Positions 6,737 to 7,156 of a stretch of 7,156 nt of DNA are shown here, piece after piece. A program made the position numbers and the translations under genes. Under the pieces are notes generated by a model that did not search any database, was not told where the DNA came from, and worked only from the letters and a program-made list of their open reading frames with translations. Location: the NCBI GenBank assembly GCA_002713385.1, contig PAWC01000032.1, positions 10,774-17,929 of the forward strand, read 5' to 3'. The number at the start of each line of letters is the position of its first letter. Within the stretch, counting starts at the first letter, position 1. The DNA comes from Fidelibacterota bacterium. Lineage in GTDB: Bacteria > Fidelibacterota > Marinisomatia > Marinisomatales > TCS55.

Positions 6737-7156
6737 ATGAGGAAAATTTTTATATCCCTGCCCTTGATTATCTCCTGTATAATGGCAGAAGACAATACTC
6801 TTTACATACTTCATACCAACAATACCAACGGCGCTCTGGAAAATTGTTATTGTCCAGACCATCCTTTTGGGGCCGTAGAAAAACGATCTGCATTTATTAA
6901 AAATTTTATTAATGAGCACCCAAATACTGTTGTATTGGATGCAGGAGATTTCTTTCCGGTTACCAAGCGTCCTTTTCTAGATAGCCTTATTATTGATGCT
7001 TATGCTTCATTGCCATATGATGCTGTCCTTGCCGGTGACCAGGAATTATCCAGAGAAAATTTGGGTAGTTTCACAGAAAAATTGGATTATCCAACATTAG
7101 CAGCAAACCTAAATAATTTTGATGAATTCGGGTTAAGTGATCATATTATTTTTGAA
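6737..7156 (+). CDS. Secreted 5'-nucleotidase/UshA-like metallophosphoesterase, N-terminal part (cut by window edge)
   Basis: One hundred and forty codons run from the ATG at 6737 to the right edge without a stop; an in-frame TGA at 6725 rules out a start further upstream. The N-terminus RKIFISLPLIISCIMA is an export signal; I11-I12-S13-C14 could be a lipobox, or cleavage may follow Ala17. 'LYILHTNNTNGALE' (22-35) aligns with the calcineurin-like 5'-nucleotidase opening 'ILHTNDxHGxLE', 'VVLDAGDFF' (65-73) with its 'xxDxGD' motif, and 'DAVLAGDQEL' (95-104) with 'GNHEFD'. 'CYCPDHPFGAVEKR' (37-50) matches a branch I recall as 'CGCP..P.GG..RR'. In UshA-type enzymes these motifs bind two metals and hydrolyse nucleotides or other phosphoesters; here Asn29, Asn31, Asp101 and Gln102 stand where Asp, His, Asn and His are usual, so activity is uncertain. 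The usual C-terminal domain would lie outside. It is divergent from the yidD-like gene. Confidence 0.82.
   Translation, partial: MRKIFISLPLIISCIMAEDNTLYILHTNNTNGALENCYCPDHPFGAVEKRSAFIKNFINEHPNTVVLDAGDFFPVTKRPFLDSLIIDAYASLPYDAVLAGDQELSRENLGSFTEKLDYPTLAANLNNFDEFGLSDHIIFE

Noticed and set aside
6608..6919. A 103-codon leftward open frame overlapping the start of the yidD-like gene
   Set aside because: It lies antisense to the well-supported phosphoesterase start and the divergent promoter region, has no recognisable domain, and would fill the only promoter space for both neighbours.
1..7156. Search for CRISPR repeats, insertion sequences, defence genes, phage genes or attachment sites, including integration at tRNA-Thr
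   Set aside because: No repeated spacer pattern, no transposase or integrase sequence, and no duplicated tRNA 3' end was seen; all genes fit a chromosomal housekeeping and envelope context.

Overview
The window looks like ordinary core-genome DNA of a Gram-negative bacterium with moderate-to-low GC. An LPS-transport outer-membrane protein (LptD) shows the double membrane. The long LptD, with its C-terminal block 'RDLHCWELAIDW', and the near absence of Shine-Dalgarno (SD) sequences before most starts point to the FCB side of the tree (Bacteroidota, Marinimicrobia, Calditrichota or a relative). I cannot place it more precisely from sequence alone, and this placement is inference.

Layout. Positions 1-5428 are a compact leftward block read in the order rarA (4124-5428), lptD (615-4151), a small zinc-ribbon/DUF2007-like gene (226-573) and hisS (1-222, running off the left edge). 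rarA and lptD overlap by 28 bases, and the zinc-ribbon stop lies 3 bases before the hisS start, so this is probably one operon. A 38-base gap separates rarA from a rightward gene for an FKBP-type prolyl isomerase lipoprotein (5467-5880). The stop codon of that gene directly abuts a leftward tRNA-Thr(CGU) gene (5881-5953). Next is a leftward gene (6000-6611) for an exported, enlarged YidD-family protein. A 125-base divergent gap follows, and then the 5' part of a rightward, secreted 5'-nucleotidase-like metallophosphoesterase (6737 to the right edge).

How the genes relate. Much of the window concerns the cell envelope: LptD inserts LPS, the FKBP lipoprotein probably helps fold envelope proteins, the YidD-like protein carries a family signature tied to membrane-protein insertion, and the phosphoesterase is exported. 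RarA (stalled-fork handling), HisRS and tRNA-Thr are housekeeping functions. I see no mobile element, CRISPR array, phage gene, defence system or sign of recent transfer, and no gene-free stretch longer than 125 bases. The points most worth a second look are the YidD-like protein with a signal peptide and extra C-terminal membrane domain, the substituted metal-ligand positions in the phosphoesterase, the two possible starts of the FKBP gene, a two-codon mini-ORF in front of rarA, and the zero-distance convergence of the FKBP and tRNA genes.
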